Shown here: one piece after another, positions 29,599-37,936 of the stretch
Layout of the letters: each line of letters opens with the position of its first letter
Numbering within the stretch: the stretch's first letter is position 1
Program-made: the position numbers and the translations under genes
Source: Pseudomonas putida NBRC 14164
GTDB taxonomy: Bacteria > Pseudomonadota > Gammaproteobacteria > Pseudomonadales > Pseudomonadaceae
Assembly: GCF_000412675.1 (NCBI RefSeq)
Contig: NC_021505.1
Coordinates: 4,892,501 to 4,956,500 of the forward strand
Direction: 5' to 3'
Length of the DNA: 64,000 nucleotides
The notes under the pieces: generated by a model
Database searches by the model: none
The model's input: the letters and a program-made list of their open reading frames with translations, nothing else
What the model was told of the DNA's origin: nothing

Positions 29599-30783
29599 AT
29601 GCGACTGGCGAGCCTGCTGTTAATGCTGTTTCTGGCAATGCTGCCGGGTTGCGATCCGGCCAGACACCCCAGCCGCCCCAAAGCCTTGCTCATCGGGCTG
29701 GACGGGGTGCAGTTGGAGCAATACCTGCTGTTGGGCGACGCCACCAACCTGAATCAACGGCTGTATTACGGCAAGGCCTACGCTGGCGGAATCAACGGCA
29801 GGGCCAGTGAGCAGCCTACCTTGAGTGGCCCGGGCTGGGTCACGCTGCTTACCGGCGTCTGGAGCAACAAGCATGGCGTCGACTCGGATACCGAGTCGTT
29901 GCGGGTAGATCCGGCGTTTCCCAGCCTGTTCAAACGGCTGCGCCTGGCCATGCCCAACGCTTACCTGTCCAGTGTGGTGGGTTGGTCACCGCTGAACACG
30001 GCATTCCTGCTGGAAGATGCCCATGGTGCCGATGTACGCGAGAGTGGTTTGTCAGATGCGCGGGTAATTGAGCGAACGCTGCAAATCCTTGCCAACACGC
30101 CCGCCGACTTCACATTCATTCAGCTGGATGCGGCAGACCAGGTCGGGCACGACAGTGGCTTTGGCGATCACTATCAGCAGGCGTTGCGCACACTCGATAG
30201 CCAGATCGGGCATTTGCTGGACAAGGTCGACGAACGCCGCCGCCTGCACCCGCAGGAAGACTGGCTGGTGATCGTCAGCACAGACCATGGGCGCGATTAC
30301 TGGGGGAAAGGCCATGGCAGCGCTTCGGAGCAGGAAAAGAGCATCTTCATCGCCAGCAACAAGCCGCTGAATCAGGAGCTGACCGAGTTGAGCATTCCTG
30401 CGGAAATGCCAGGGCCCAACAACCTGTACGGCCTTCCCGCGCAGACTTCGGTGGCACCCACTGTGCTACGCCACATGGGCCTGACGCTGCAGCCAGAATG
30501 GCTACTGGATGGCACGCCTTTGCTGGGTAAAACCGGTGCGCGCAAGGCTCGAGCCGATGAACACAAGGGACGGTTGCGCTGGAACAGCAATGCCACTGGC
30601 TACCTGACGATTCTGAAGAACGGGCAAGTGGTTGCACAGGTACCGGCCAGGGACGGGCAATGGACTGATCCGCAGGGGATGGAAAGGCAGAACGATTACG
30701 TGCTGGTGCTTGATGGCACGCCGACGGCGGTGCGCAACCGGCCAGCGGCCAAGGCAATTGTTATCGAAGAGAGCAGCTATTAA
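29599..30783 (+). CDS. Lipoprotein of the alkaline phosphatase / type I phosphodiesterase superfamily
   Basis: 394 residues. A lipoprotein signal with lipobox MLPGC puts the lipidated cysteine at residue 18. The mature part has the metal-site elements of the superfamily: LLIGLDGV (first Asp), PTLSGPGWVTLLTG (nucleophile region), DAADQVGHDSGFG and STDHGRDYWGKGHG. About 70 residues at the C-terminus (GRLRWNSNATGYLTILKNGQ on) are not part of the catalytic fold. Substrate unknown: nucleotide, phospholipid or teichoic-type diesters are possible. It stands alone, divergent from the FCD regulator and convergent with hisC. Confidence 0.85.
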   Translation: MRLASLLLMLFLAMLPGCDPARHPSRPKALLIGLDGVQLEQYLLLGDATNLNQRLYYGKAYAGGINGRASEQPTLSGPGWVTLLTGVWSNKHGVDSDTESLRVDPAFPSLFKRLRLAMPNAYLSSVVGWSPLNTAFLLEDAHGADVRESGLSDARVIERTLQILANTPADFTFIQLDAADQVGHDSGFGDHYQQALRTLDSQIGHLLDKVDERRRLHPQEDWLVIVSTDHGRDYWGKGHGSASEQEKSIFIASNKPLNQELTELSIPAEMPGPNNLYGLPAQTSVAPTVLRHMGLTLQPEWLLDGTPLLGKTGARKARADEHKGRLRWNSNATGYLTILKNGQVVAQVPARDGQWTDPQGMERQNDYVLVLDGTPTAVRNRPAAKAIVIEESSY

Positions 30784-30787
30784 GCCA

Positions 30788-30812
30788 GGCGCGCTCCTGT
30801 AAGAACCGCGCC
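30788..30812. terminator. Weak hairpin between the lipoprotein gene and hisC
   Basis: GGCGCG and CGCGCC (about 30788-30793 and 30807-30812) form a stem between the two convergent stops. No T-run follows on either strand, so it is at best a weak or factor-dependent terminator; the GCTCCTGTAAGAACCG loop looks like a decayed REP half. Confidence 0.35.
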
Positions 30813-30822
30813 CGGCCATGCG

Positions 30823-31869
30823 TCAGTTCAACGCATCGAGCAGCGCCTGGTTCATCTCTGGCGTACCGATGGTAATACGCAGGAACTGAGCAATGCGTGG
30901 TTGCTTGAAGTGGCGCACGATCACACCTTGCTCGCGCAGACGTGCAGCCAGCTCGCCGGCATCCTGCTGCGGGTGGCGCGCGAAGATGAAGTTGGCGGCC
31001 GAAGGCAGTACCTCGAAGCCCTTGGCCTCAAGCTGCCCGACCAGCACTTCGCGGCTGTCGATCACCTTGCGGCAGGTTTGCTCGAAGTACTCGCGGTCTT
31101 CAAACGCCACCGCCGCGCCAACGATCGCCGCACGGTCCAGCGGGTAGGAGTTGAAGCTGTTCTTGATCCGCTCCAGCGCCTCGATCAGGTCCGGGTGCCC
31201 GACCGCCAGGCCAACCCGCAGGCCGGCCAGGGAGCGCGACTTCGACAGGGTCTGGGTCACCAGCAGGTTGTCATAGCGGTCCACCAGGCTGATGGCCGTC
31301 TCGCCACCGAAATCGATGTAGGCCTCGTCGACCACCACCACCGAGTCACGGTTGGCCTGCAGCAACTGCTCCACCGCCTGCAGCGGCATCAGGCAGCCAG
31401 TCGGCGCGTTGGGGTTGGGGAAGATGATGCCGGCGTTGGGCTTGTTGTAGTCCTCGATGCGGATCTGGAACTTCTCATCCAGCGCCACCTGCTCGAAGGC
31501 AATACCGTACAGGCCGCAATAGACCGGGTAGAAGCTGTAGCTGATGTCCGGGAACAGCAGCGGTGCATCGTGCTGGAACAGGCCGTGGAAAATGTGCGCA
31601 AGCACCTCGTCCGAGCCGTTGCCGACAAACACCTGCCCCGGGGTTACGCCGTAGTACTCGGCAACCGCCTGCTTCAGCCGGTCGCCGTTAGGGTCCGGGT
31701 ACAGGCGCAGGTTGTCGTTCAGCTCGCCACGCATGGCCTCCAGCGCCTTGGGCGACGGGCCGTAGGGGTTTTCGTTGGTGTTGAGCTTGACCAGACGGGC
31801 CAGCTTGGGTTGCTCGCCCGGCACGTAAGGCACCAAATCCTTGACGAAGGGGCTCCAGAATCGACTCAT
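30823..31869 (-). CDS. hisC: Histidinol-phosphate aminotransferase
   Basis: 348 residues, PLP class I/II aminotransferase of histidine synthesis, converting imidazole acetol phosphate to histidinol phosphate with glutamate. The PLP lysine is Lys210 in LSKSRSLAGLRVG; NPNAPTG and the N-terminal LNTNENPYGPSP are also conserved. It is the last gene of ibaG-murA-hisG-hisD-hisC, 2 bp after hisD. Confidence 0.95.
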   Translation of the reverse strand: MSRFWSPFVKDLVPYVPGEQPKLARLVKLNTNENPYGPSPKALEAMRGELNDNLRLYPDPNGDRLKQAVAEYYGVTPGQVFVGNGSDEVLAHIFHGLFQHDAPLLFPDISYSFYPVYCGLYGIAFEQVALDEKFQIRIEDYNKPNAGIIFPNPNAPTGCLMPLQAVEQLLQANRDSVVVVDEAYIDFGGETAISLVDRYDNLLVTQTLSKSRSLAGLRVGLAVGHPDLIEALERIKNSFNSYPLDRAAIVGAAVAFEDREYFEQTCRKVIDSREVLVGQLEAKGFEVLPSAANFIFARHPQQDAGELAARLREQGVIVRHFKQPRIAQFLRITIGTPEMNQALLDALN

Positions 31870-31871
31870 GC

Positions 31872-33197
31872 TCAGTTCCCCTTCTCTTGGGTCAGGATAC
31901 GGTATTCAGCGCTGCGGGCGTGGGCGGTCAGCGACTCGCCGCGGGCCAGCACAGACGCGGTGTGGCCCAGCTCGGACGCGCCCTGCTCGGAACAGAAGAT
32001 GATCGACGAACGCTTCTGGAAGTCATACACCCCCAGCGGCGACGAGAAACGCGCGGTGCCGGAGGTAGGCAGCACGTGGTTGGGGCCGGCGCAGTAGTCG
32101 CCCAGCGCTTCGCTGGTGTGCCGGCCCATGAAGATCGCGCCAGCGTGGCGAATGTGCGGCAACCAGGCTTGCGGGTCGGCCACCGACAGCTCCAGGTGTT
32201 CCGGGGCGATGCGGTTGGCCACATCCATGGCCTGTTGCATGTCCCGCACCTGGATCAGCGCGCCGCGGCCGTTGATCGATTTCTCGATGATATCGGCACG
32301 CTCCATGGTCGGCATCAGCTTGTCGATGCTGGCGGCAACGCGGTCGAGGAACGCGGCATCCGGGCTGACCAGGATGGCCTGGGCATCCTCGTCGTGCTCG
32401 GCCTGGGAGAACAGGTCCATGGCGATCCAGTCCGGGTCGGTCTGGCCGTCACACACCACGAGGATTTCCGACGGGCCGGCGATCATGTCGATGCCTACCT
32501 GGCCAAACACGTGGCGCTTGGCAGTGGCCACGTAGATGTTGCCAGGGCCGACAATCTTGTCCACCTGCGGTACGCTTTCGGTGCCGTAGGCCAGCGCTGC
32601 GACAGCTTGCGCACCACCGACGGTGAACACGCGGTCGACGCCGGCGATGCAGGCGGCGGCTAGCACCAGTTCGTTGACCTCACCACGTGGGGTCGGCACT
32701 ACCATCACCACTTCGGCCACGCCGGCAACCTTGGCCGGAATGGCGTTCATCAGCACCGACGACGGGTACGACGCCTTGCCGCCCGGCACGTACAGGCCTG
32801 CACGGTCCAGCGGGGTGACCTTCTGGCCCAGCACCGTGCCGTCGGCCTCGGTGTACTGCCAGGAGTCCTGCTTCTGCCGCTCGTGGTACATGCGCACACG
32901 GTTGGCGGCCTTTTCCAGGGCTTCACGCTGCACCGGGGTAATGCGGGTCAGGGCCAGTTCAAGGCGCTCGCGACCAAGGATCAGGTCATCGATGCTGTTG
33001 GCGGCAACGCCGTCGAAACGCTGGGTGAACTCCACCAGTGCCGCATCGCCGCGCTCGCGCACGCCCTTGATGATGTCGAGCACGCGCTGGTTGACCGCGT
33101 CATCGGACACACTTTCCCAGCTCAGCAGATGATCCAGATGTCGGGCGAAATCCGGATCAGCAGCGTTGAGACGGGCAATTGCAGTGGACACGGTCAT
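31872..33197 (-). CDS. hisD: Histidinol dehydrogenase
   Basis: 441 residues. Zn- and NAD-dependent enzyme that oxidises histidinol to histidine in two steps, the last step of the pathway. GGAQAVAALAYGTESVPQVDKIVGPGNIYV and SEQGASELGHTA-like stretches and IAGPSEILV are family signatures. The frame starts at ATG 33197. It lies 126 bp after hisG, with nothing remarkable in the gap, and 2 bp before hisC. Confidence 0.96.
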   Translation of the reverse strand: MTVSTAIARLNAADPDFARHLDHLLSWESVSDDAVNQRVLDIIKGVRERGDAALVEFTQRFDGVAANSIDDLILGRERLELALTRITPVQREALEKAANRVRMYHERQKQDSWQYTEADGTVLGQKVTPLDRAGLYVPGGKASYPSSVLMNAIPAKVAGVAEVVMVVPTPRGEVNELVLAAACIAGVDRVFTVGGAQAVAALAYGTESVPQVDKIVGPGNIYVATAKRHVFGQVGIDMIAGPSEILVVCDGQTDPDWIAMDLFSQAEHDEDAQAILVSPDAAFLDRVAASIDKLMPTMERADIIEKSINGRGALIQVRDMQQAMDVANRIAPEHLELSVADPQAWLPHIRHAGAIFMGRHTSEALGDYCAGPNHVLPTSGTARFSSPLGVYDFQKRSSIIFCSEQGASELGHTASVLARGESLTAHARSAEYRILTQEKGN

Positions 33198-33323
33198 GGC
33201 GAGGGCCTCGATTATTAGCGAATGCTCAGGCGCCCTAGGCTACCAGTCCATCCGCGCGGGCACCCGAGAAAAGTGGCTATGACGCGGATAGACGGGCGCG
33301 ACAGCGAAGGCCGCGCTCAGAAG

Positions 33324-33959
33324 TCAGCCGCGGTGTCGCGATTCGACCGCGTTACGCAGTGTGTCGATCAGGCTCTGGATACGGGCATGCTGCATTTTCA
33401 TGGAGGCCTTGTTGACCACCAGGCGCGAGCTGATCGTGGCGATCAGGTCCTGGGGTTCCAGGCCGTTGGCACGCAGGGTGTTGCCGGTGTCGACCACGTC
33501 GATGATCTTGTCGGCGAGGTTGATCAGCGGTGCCAGTTCCATCGAGCCGTACAGCTTGATGATGTCGACCTGGCGGCCCTGTTCGGCGTAGTAGCGCTTG
33601 GCTACGTTGACGAACTTGGTGGCCACGCGCAGGCGGCCCTTGGGCTCGGCTGCGCCGACCACGCCGGCAGTCATCAGCTTGCATTGGGCAATCTGCAGGT
33701 CCAGGGGTTCGTACATACCCTGGCCGCCGTACTCCATCAGCACGTCCTTGCCGGCCACACCCAGGTCGGCGGCACCATGCTCGACATAGGTCGGCACGTC
33801 GGTGGCACGCACGATCAGCAGGCGCACATCGTCCTGCGTGGTGGGGATGATCAGTTTGCGGCTCTTGTCCGGGTTCTCGGTCGGCACGATACCGGCCTCG
33901 GCCAGCAACGGCAGGGTGTCGTCGAGAATACGGCCTTTGGAAAGCGCGATGGTCAACAT
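33324..33959 (-). CDS. hisG: ATP phosphoribosyltransferase, short form HisG
   Basis: 211 residues: the short HisG(S) form without the C-terminal regulatory domain, which needs HisZ as partner; hisZ is not in this window (in pseudomonads it lies elsewhere). It catalyses the first step of histidine synthesis. The start MLTIALSKGRILDDTLPLL is the standard one, and DLGVAGKDVLMEYG and DTGNTLRANGL are conserved. The gap before it, after murA, holds three hairpins. Confidence 0.95.
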   Translation of the reverse strand: MLTIALSKGRILDDTLPLLAEAGIVPTENPDKSRKLIIPTTQDDVRLLIVRATDVPTYVEHGAADLGVAGKDVLMEYGGQGMYEPLDLQIAQCKLMTAGVVGAAEPKGRLRVATKFVNVAKRYYAEQGRQVDIIKLYGSMELAPLINLADKIIDVVDTGNTLRANGLEPQDLIATISSRLVVNKASMKMQHARIQSLIDTLRNAVESRHRG

Positions 33960-33989
33960 TGGAACGTCGGTCCTTAAGCGGCTGCTGCC

Positions 33990-34058
33990 GGCCAGGTCAT
34001 CGACCTGGCCGCATTCAATTCGAAAGGTGCATCCTTGCACCTGCGGGCTATCAGCCCG
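33990..34058 (-). repeat. Three consecutive hairpins in the murA-hisG gap
   Basis: In mRNA order after murA: CGGGCT-ATC-AGCCCG (34044-34058, spanning the murA stop), AGGTGCA-TCCT-TGCACCT (34025-34042, minus-strand equivalent pairs the same way), and GGCCAGGT-CATCG-ACCTGGCC (33990-34010). All are perfect and none has a T-tract, so they look like structures for mRNA processing or uncoupling rather than terminators. Confidence 0.6.
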
Positions 34059-35316
34059 GTACGCGGCGGATTTTTGCGCCGAGCATCTGCAGTTTCTCTT
34101 CGATGCACTCGTAACCACGGTCGATGTGGTAGATGCGGTCGATCAGGGTATCGCCTTCTGCAACCAGCGCCGACAGCACCAGGCTGGCGGAAGCACGCAG
34201 GTCGGTGGCCATGACCGGTGCGCCTTTGAGCGACTTGACGCCAGTGACGATGGCAGTGTTGCCTTCGACCTGGATCTGCGCGCCCATGCGGTGCATTTCG
34301 TAAACGTGCATGAAGCGGTTTTCGAAGATGGTCTCGATCACCGCGCCAGTGCCTTCGGCAATGGCGTTCAGCGAAATGAACTGCGCCTGCATGTCGGTCG
34401 GGAACGCCGGGTACGGGGCGGTACGCAGGTTGACGGCTTTCGGCCGCTTGCCGTGCATGTCCAGCTCGATCCAGTCTTCGCCGACGTTGATGTCGGCACC
34501 GGACTCCTTGAGTTTTTCCAGTACGGCTTCAAGGATGGTCGGGTCGGTGTCCTTGACCTTGACGCGGCCACCGGTGACGGCAGCAGCGACCAGGTAGGTA
34601 CCTGTCTCGATGCGGTCCGGCATCACGCGGTAGGTGGCCGAGTGCAGGCGCTCGACGCCATCGATGGTGATGGTGTCGGTACCCGCGCCCTGGACATTGC
34701 CGCCCATGGCATTGATGAAGTTGGCCAGGTCGACCACTTCAGGCTCACGTGCGGCGTTCTGCAACACGCTGCGGCCCTTGGCCAGGGCAGCGGCCATCAT
34801 GATGTTCTCGGTACCAGTGACGCTGACGGTGTCGAAGAAGAAGTGCGCGCCGCGCAGGCCACCCTCAGGCGCCTTGGCCTTGATGTAGCCACCTTCCACT
34901 TCGATCTTCGCGCCCATGGCCTCGAGGCCGCGGATGTGCAGGTCGACCGGGCGCGAACCAATCGCGCAACCGCCAGGCAGGGCCACTTCGGCTTCGCCGA
35001 AACGGGCAACCATCGGGCCCAGTACCAGGATCGAGGCGCGCATGGTCTTGACCAGCTCGTAAGGCGCAACCAAGGTCTTGATGGTGCGTGGGTCAATCTC
35101 CACCGACAGCTTTTCGTCGATCACAGGCTCGATGCCCATGCGGCCGAACAGCTCGATCATGGTGGTGATGTCGTGCAGGTGCGGCAGGTTGCCCACGGTG
35201 ACCGGGCCATCGGCCAGCAGGGTCGCCGCCAGAATCGGCAGGGCTGCGTTCTTCGCGCCCGAAATACGGATCTCGCCGTCAAGGCGAGCGCCGCCAGTAA
35301 TAATCAGTTTGTCCAT
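34051..35316 (-). CDS. murA: UDP-N-acetylglucosamine 1-carboxyvinyltransferase MurA
   Basis: 421 residues, the first committed step of peptidoglycan synthesis: enolpyruvyl transfer to UDP-GlcNAc. The catalytic cysteine (target of fosfomycin) is Cys117 in PGGCAIGSRPVDLH, equal to E. coli Cys115. The start MDKLIITGGARLDGEIRISGAKN gives Lys22 and Asn23 of the active site. It follows ibaG by 23 bp in the conserved ibaG-murA pair. Confidence 0.97.
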   Translation of the reverse strand: MDKLIITGGARLDGEIRISGAKNAALPILAATLLADGPVTVGNLPHLHDITTMIELFGRMGIEPVIDEKLSVEIDPRTIKTLVAPYELVKTMRASILVLGPMVARFGEAEVALPGGCAIGSRPVDLHIRGLEAMGAKIEVEGGYIKAKAPEGGLRGAHFFFDTVSVTGTENIMMAAALAKGRSVLQNAAREPEVVDLANFINAMGGNVQGAGTDTITIDGVERLHSATYRVMPDRIETGTYLVAAAVTGGRVKVKDTDPTILEAVLEKLKESGADINVGEDWIELDMHGKRPKAVNLRTAPYPAFPTDMQAQFISLNAIAEGTGAVIETIFENRFMHVYEMHRMGAQIQVEGNTAIVTGVKSLKGAPVMATDLRASASLVLSALVAEGDTLIDRIYHIDRGYECIEEKLQMLGAKIRRVPG

Positions 35317-35339
35317 TGGAGTCTCGCCGCCAAGTTGGC

Positions 35340-35579
35340 TCAGGTGCGCTCAGCCCAGGCTGCGCTGCTGAAAAATTTCATGGTTACCGCGTGGATGCTG
35401 CCATTGGCGATCCAAGGATTAAGGTGAGCATAGATCGCCTGCTGGCGCTTGACCGGGCTCAGGCCAGCCAACTCGTCGCTGATCACGTTCAACTGGAAGT
35501 TGCAGCCTTCGCCTTCAACTTCAACCAGGGATCCCGGCAATTTTTCTTCAAGGAAGCTCTTAACTTCTAGGGCCTGCAT
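35340..35579 (-). CDS. ibaG: BolA family protein IbaG
   Basis: 79 residues, a BolA-fold protein. BolA/IbaG proteins bind monothiol glutaredoxins with [2Fe-2S] clusters. The ending SIHAVTMKFFSSAAW and the LSPVKRQQAIYAHL segment are the class II KH-like BolA core; the cysteine in GEGCNFQL is the likely metal ligand of the IbaG type. The ATG at 35579 is used since the longer frame runs through the mla terminator. It heads ibaG-murA; a TATGAT -10-like box is about 40 bp upstream. Confidence 0.9.
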   Translation of the reverse strand: MQALEVKSFLEEKLPGSLVEVEGEGCNFQLNVISDELAGLSPVKRQQAIYAHLNPWIANGSIHAVTMKFFSSAAWAERT

Positions 35580-35625
35580 GCTCAACCTCAATCGGCGCCC
35601 GATGCGCACGGGTCGGCCATCATAC

Positions 35626-35678
35626 AAAAAAGCCCCTCGCCTGCGAAGCCCACCGAGGGCGTGCGCTGACCGAGGGGC
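35626..35678 (-). terminator. Intrinsic terminator of the mla operon
   Basis: On the minus strand GCCCCTCG (35671-35678 complement) pairs with CGAGGGGC (35632-35639 complement), followed by six T. The loop holds a further GCCC/GGGC stem. It separates mlaB from the ibaG transcript. Confidence 0.82.
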
Positions 35679-35697
35679 CTCAATCAGTGGCGAGCCA

Positions 35698-36000
35698 TCA
35701 GCTCGCCAGCACTTCATCGAGGTCATAAACCTCGGCGATTTCCCGCATGTCGTCGGGCATGCCGCGCACCTCGAAGGCCTTGCCGGCGGCTTGACCATCG
35801 CGAATGAACGCCAGCAACAGCGACAGGCCGACACTCGACGACTTCTCGACAGCCGAGCAATCCAGCACCAGGCGTGGCTCGCGAGACGCTTCGATCAACG
35901 CCTTGCCTTGCTTGCGCAAGCCCGGGCCGCTGCGGTAATCCAGCACGCCAGCCAGGCGCAGTACGCCTGGTTCGGCCATGCTCACACCGGCATCACTCAT
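35698..36000 (-). CDS. mlaB: STAS-domain protein MlaB
   Basis: 100 residues, a single STAS domain (RLAGVLDYRSGPGLRKQ ... LVLDCSAVEKSSSVGLSLLLAFIRD). MlaB binds the ATPase MlaF in the inner-membrane MlaFEDB complex and is needed for its stability and activity. It overlaps the mlaC stop by 4 bp (ATGA), so it is coupled. Last gene of mlaFEDCB, followed by a terminator. Confidence 0.92.
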   Translation of the reverse strand: MSDAGVSMAEPGVLRLAGVLDYRSGPGLRKQGKALIEASREPRLVLDCSAVEKSSSVGLSLLLAFIRDGQAAGKAFEVRGMPDDMREIAEVYDLDEVLAS

Positions 36001-36644
36001 TTCACTTCCTTGTCAGGCGAGCTGTCCGCGGTTTGCTTGGCCTTGGCCACTTCGCCGGCCCAGCCGTCGATGGTCTTGTCCAGATTGTTGCCGTTGCGCT
36101 GCATGGCATCGGCGAACTGGTCACGGAAGAGCTTGCCGATGTTGATGCCGTTGACGATGACGTTACGCACCTTCCACTCGCCGGCGATGTTTTCCAGGGT
36201 GTACTGCACCGGGTAAACGGCACCGTTGTTGCCGGTGACCTTCATGCCGACACTGGCGCGCTTGCCGTCATCGGCCTTGGCCGGATCGACGATGATGCCC
36301 TGGTTGTTGTATTCGAGCAGCGCGTTGCCATAGAACTGCATCAGGCTGCGCTTGAAGTTTTCCTGGAAGCGCTGCATCTGCTCAGGCGTGGCCTTGCGCG
36401 AGTACTTGACGGTCATGATGCTGCGGGAAATGCCGTCGGCGTCCACCACCGGGCCGAGGATGCGGTTAAGTGCATCGTAGAAGGCGCCAGGGTTGGACTT
36501 GTACTGTTCCTTGTTGGCCTTGAGGTCGCCCAACAGTTCGGTGGTGGTGCCCTGAATCACATCGTGGGGCGTCTGCGCGGCCACGACCAGCAGGGGGAAA
36601 GCCGCCAGCAAAACCAGCAGGCCACGTCGCAGGATCGAAATCAT
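35997..36644 (-). CDS. mlaC: Periplasmic phospholipid carrier MlaC
   Basis: 215 residues with a Sec signal peptide (MISILRRGLLVLLAAFPLLV, likely cut after VAA near residue 23). The mature protein is the soluble MlaC/Ttg2D carrier, which moves phospholipid between the outer-membrane MlaA complex and inner-membrane MlaFEDB. The ends HDVIQGTTTELLGDLKANKEQY and ...GEWKVRNVIVNGINIGKLFRDQF are typical. In Pseudomonas the locus is also called ttg2 from solvent tolerance work. Confidence 0.94.
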   Translation of the reverse strand: MISILRRGLLVLLAAFPLLVVAAQTPHDVIQGTTTELLGDLKANKEQYKSNPGAFYDALNRILGPVVDADGISRSIMTVKYSRKATPEQMQRFQENFKRSLMQFYGNALLEYNNQGIIVDPAKADDGKRASVGMKVTGNNGAVYPVQYTLENIAGEWKVRNVIVNGINIGKLFRDQFADAMQRNGNNLDKTIDGWAGEVAKAKQTADSSPDKEVK

Positions 36645-36653
36645 GGAAACTCC

Positions 36654-37139
36654 TTAATTAGCCGGTTGCGCTTCTTTCGGTTCCTTGCCAACGGAGTTGA
36701 GCAGGAACTTGCCAATGAGATCTTCCAGCACCAGTGCCGACTGGGTGTCGTGGATGGTCGCGCCATCCTTGAGCACCTGGTCTTCACCGCCCACGCTGAT
36801 GCCGATGTACTTCTCGCCAAGCAAACCGGCGGTCAGGATCGAGGCAGTGGAGTCGGTCGGCAGGTTGTCTACCGTCTTGTCCAGCTGCAACGTTACCCGA
36901 CCGGTGTAGGAATCGCGGTCCAGATCGATGGCGGTGACCTTGCCGATGGTCACACCGGCCATGGTCACTTTAGCTCTGACCGTCAAACCGGCAATATTGT
37001 CGAAGTAGGCATAAACTTTATAGGTATCGCTGCTCGGGCTGGCCGACAGCCCGCTGACACGCAGGGCCAGCAGCAGCAGCGCCAGGATCCCGGCCAGGAG
37101 GAACAGGCCGACACCGATTTCCAGGGTGCGGTTTTGCAT
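36654..37139 (-). CDS. mlaD: MCE-domain protein MlaD
   Basis: 161 residues: one N-terminal membrane helix (about 7-27, IGVGLFLLAGILALLLLALRV) and a periplasmic MCE domain (about 40-120, with YAYFDNIAGLTVRAKVTMAGVTIGKV). It forms the hexameric channel of the MlaFEDB complex. The C-terminal tail is helical. Start overlaps the stop of mlaE by one base. Confidence 0.95.
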   Translation of the reverse strand: MQNRTLEIGVGLFLLAGILALLLLALRVSGLSASPSSDTYKVYAYFDNIAGLTVRAKVTMAGVTIGKVTAIDLDRDSYTGRVTLQLDKTVDNLPTDSTASILTAGLLGEKYIGISVGGEDQVLKDGATIHDTQSALVLEDLIGKFLLNSVGKEPKEAQPAN

Positions 37140-37936
37140 CAGAAATCTCCAAACATCAAGGCGGTCAGAATAAAGTCCAGACCCAGCACTGCCAACGAGG
37201 CATAGACCACGGTCTTGGTGGTGGCACGGCTGATCCCTTCTGAGGTGGGCTCACAGTCGTACCCCTGGAATACGGCGATCCAGGTTGTGACGAAGGCGAA
37301 CACCAGGCTCTTGACCAGCCCGTTGAGCACGTCGTCAGTGAACGAAACACTGTTCTGCATGTTGGCCCAGAACGAGCCCTCGTAGACGCCCAGCCAGTCC
37401 ACGGCCACCCACGAGCCACCCCAGATGCCTACCACGCTGAAGATCAGCGCCAGCAGCGGCAGCGAGATGAAGCCGGCCCACAGGCGCGGCGCGACGATGT
37501 ACTTGAGCGGGTCGACGCCGATCATTTCCAGGCTCGACAGCTGCTCGGTGGACTTCATGTTGCCGATTTCGGCGGTCAGCGCAGAACCTGCACGGCCGGC
37601 AAACAGCAACGCCGTCACCACGGGGCCAAGCTCGCGCAGCAGGGTCAGGGCGACCATCTGCCCCACCGCCTGCTCCGAACCGTACTTGGTCAGGATGCTG
37701 TAGCCCTGCAGCGCCAGCACCATGCCGATGAACACACCGGACACGACAACGATTGCCAGCGACAGCACGCCTACCGAGTACAGCTGCTTGGTCAGCAACT
37801 GGAAGCCACCGCCGATGCCGCCACGGCCGACCAGCGCATGAAACAGGAAAAGGCACGAACGCCCGAGCACGGCCAGCACGTCGATGGCCGAACGGCCCAG
37901 CAAACGGACACGTTCGAGTAAGGATTTTTTGCGCAT
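37139..37936 (-). CDS. mlaE: ABC transporter permease MlaE
   Basis: 265 residues, membrane permease of the Mla lipid transporter, with about five or six helices. GRAGSALTAEIGNMKSTEQL and EMIGVDPLKYIVAPR are MlaE-family signatures, the second touching the ATPase. I took ATG 37936 (an adjacent TTG is one codon upstream); it overlaps the mlaF stop as ATGA, so translation is coupled. Confidence 0.95.
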   Translation of the reverse strand: MRKKSLLERVRLLGRSAIDVLAVLGRSCLFLFHALVGRGGIGGGFQLLTKQLYSVGVLSLAIVVVSGVFIGMVLALQGYSILTKYGSEQAVGQMVALTLLRELGPVVTALLFAGRAGSALTAEIGNMKSTEQLSSLEMIGVDPLKYIVAPRLWAGFISLPLLALIFSVVGIWGGSWVAVDWLGVYEGSFWANMQNSVSFTDDVLNGLVKSLVFAFVTTWIAVFQGYDCEPTSEGISRATTKTVVYASLAVLGLDFILTALMFGDF

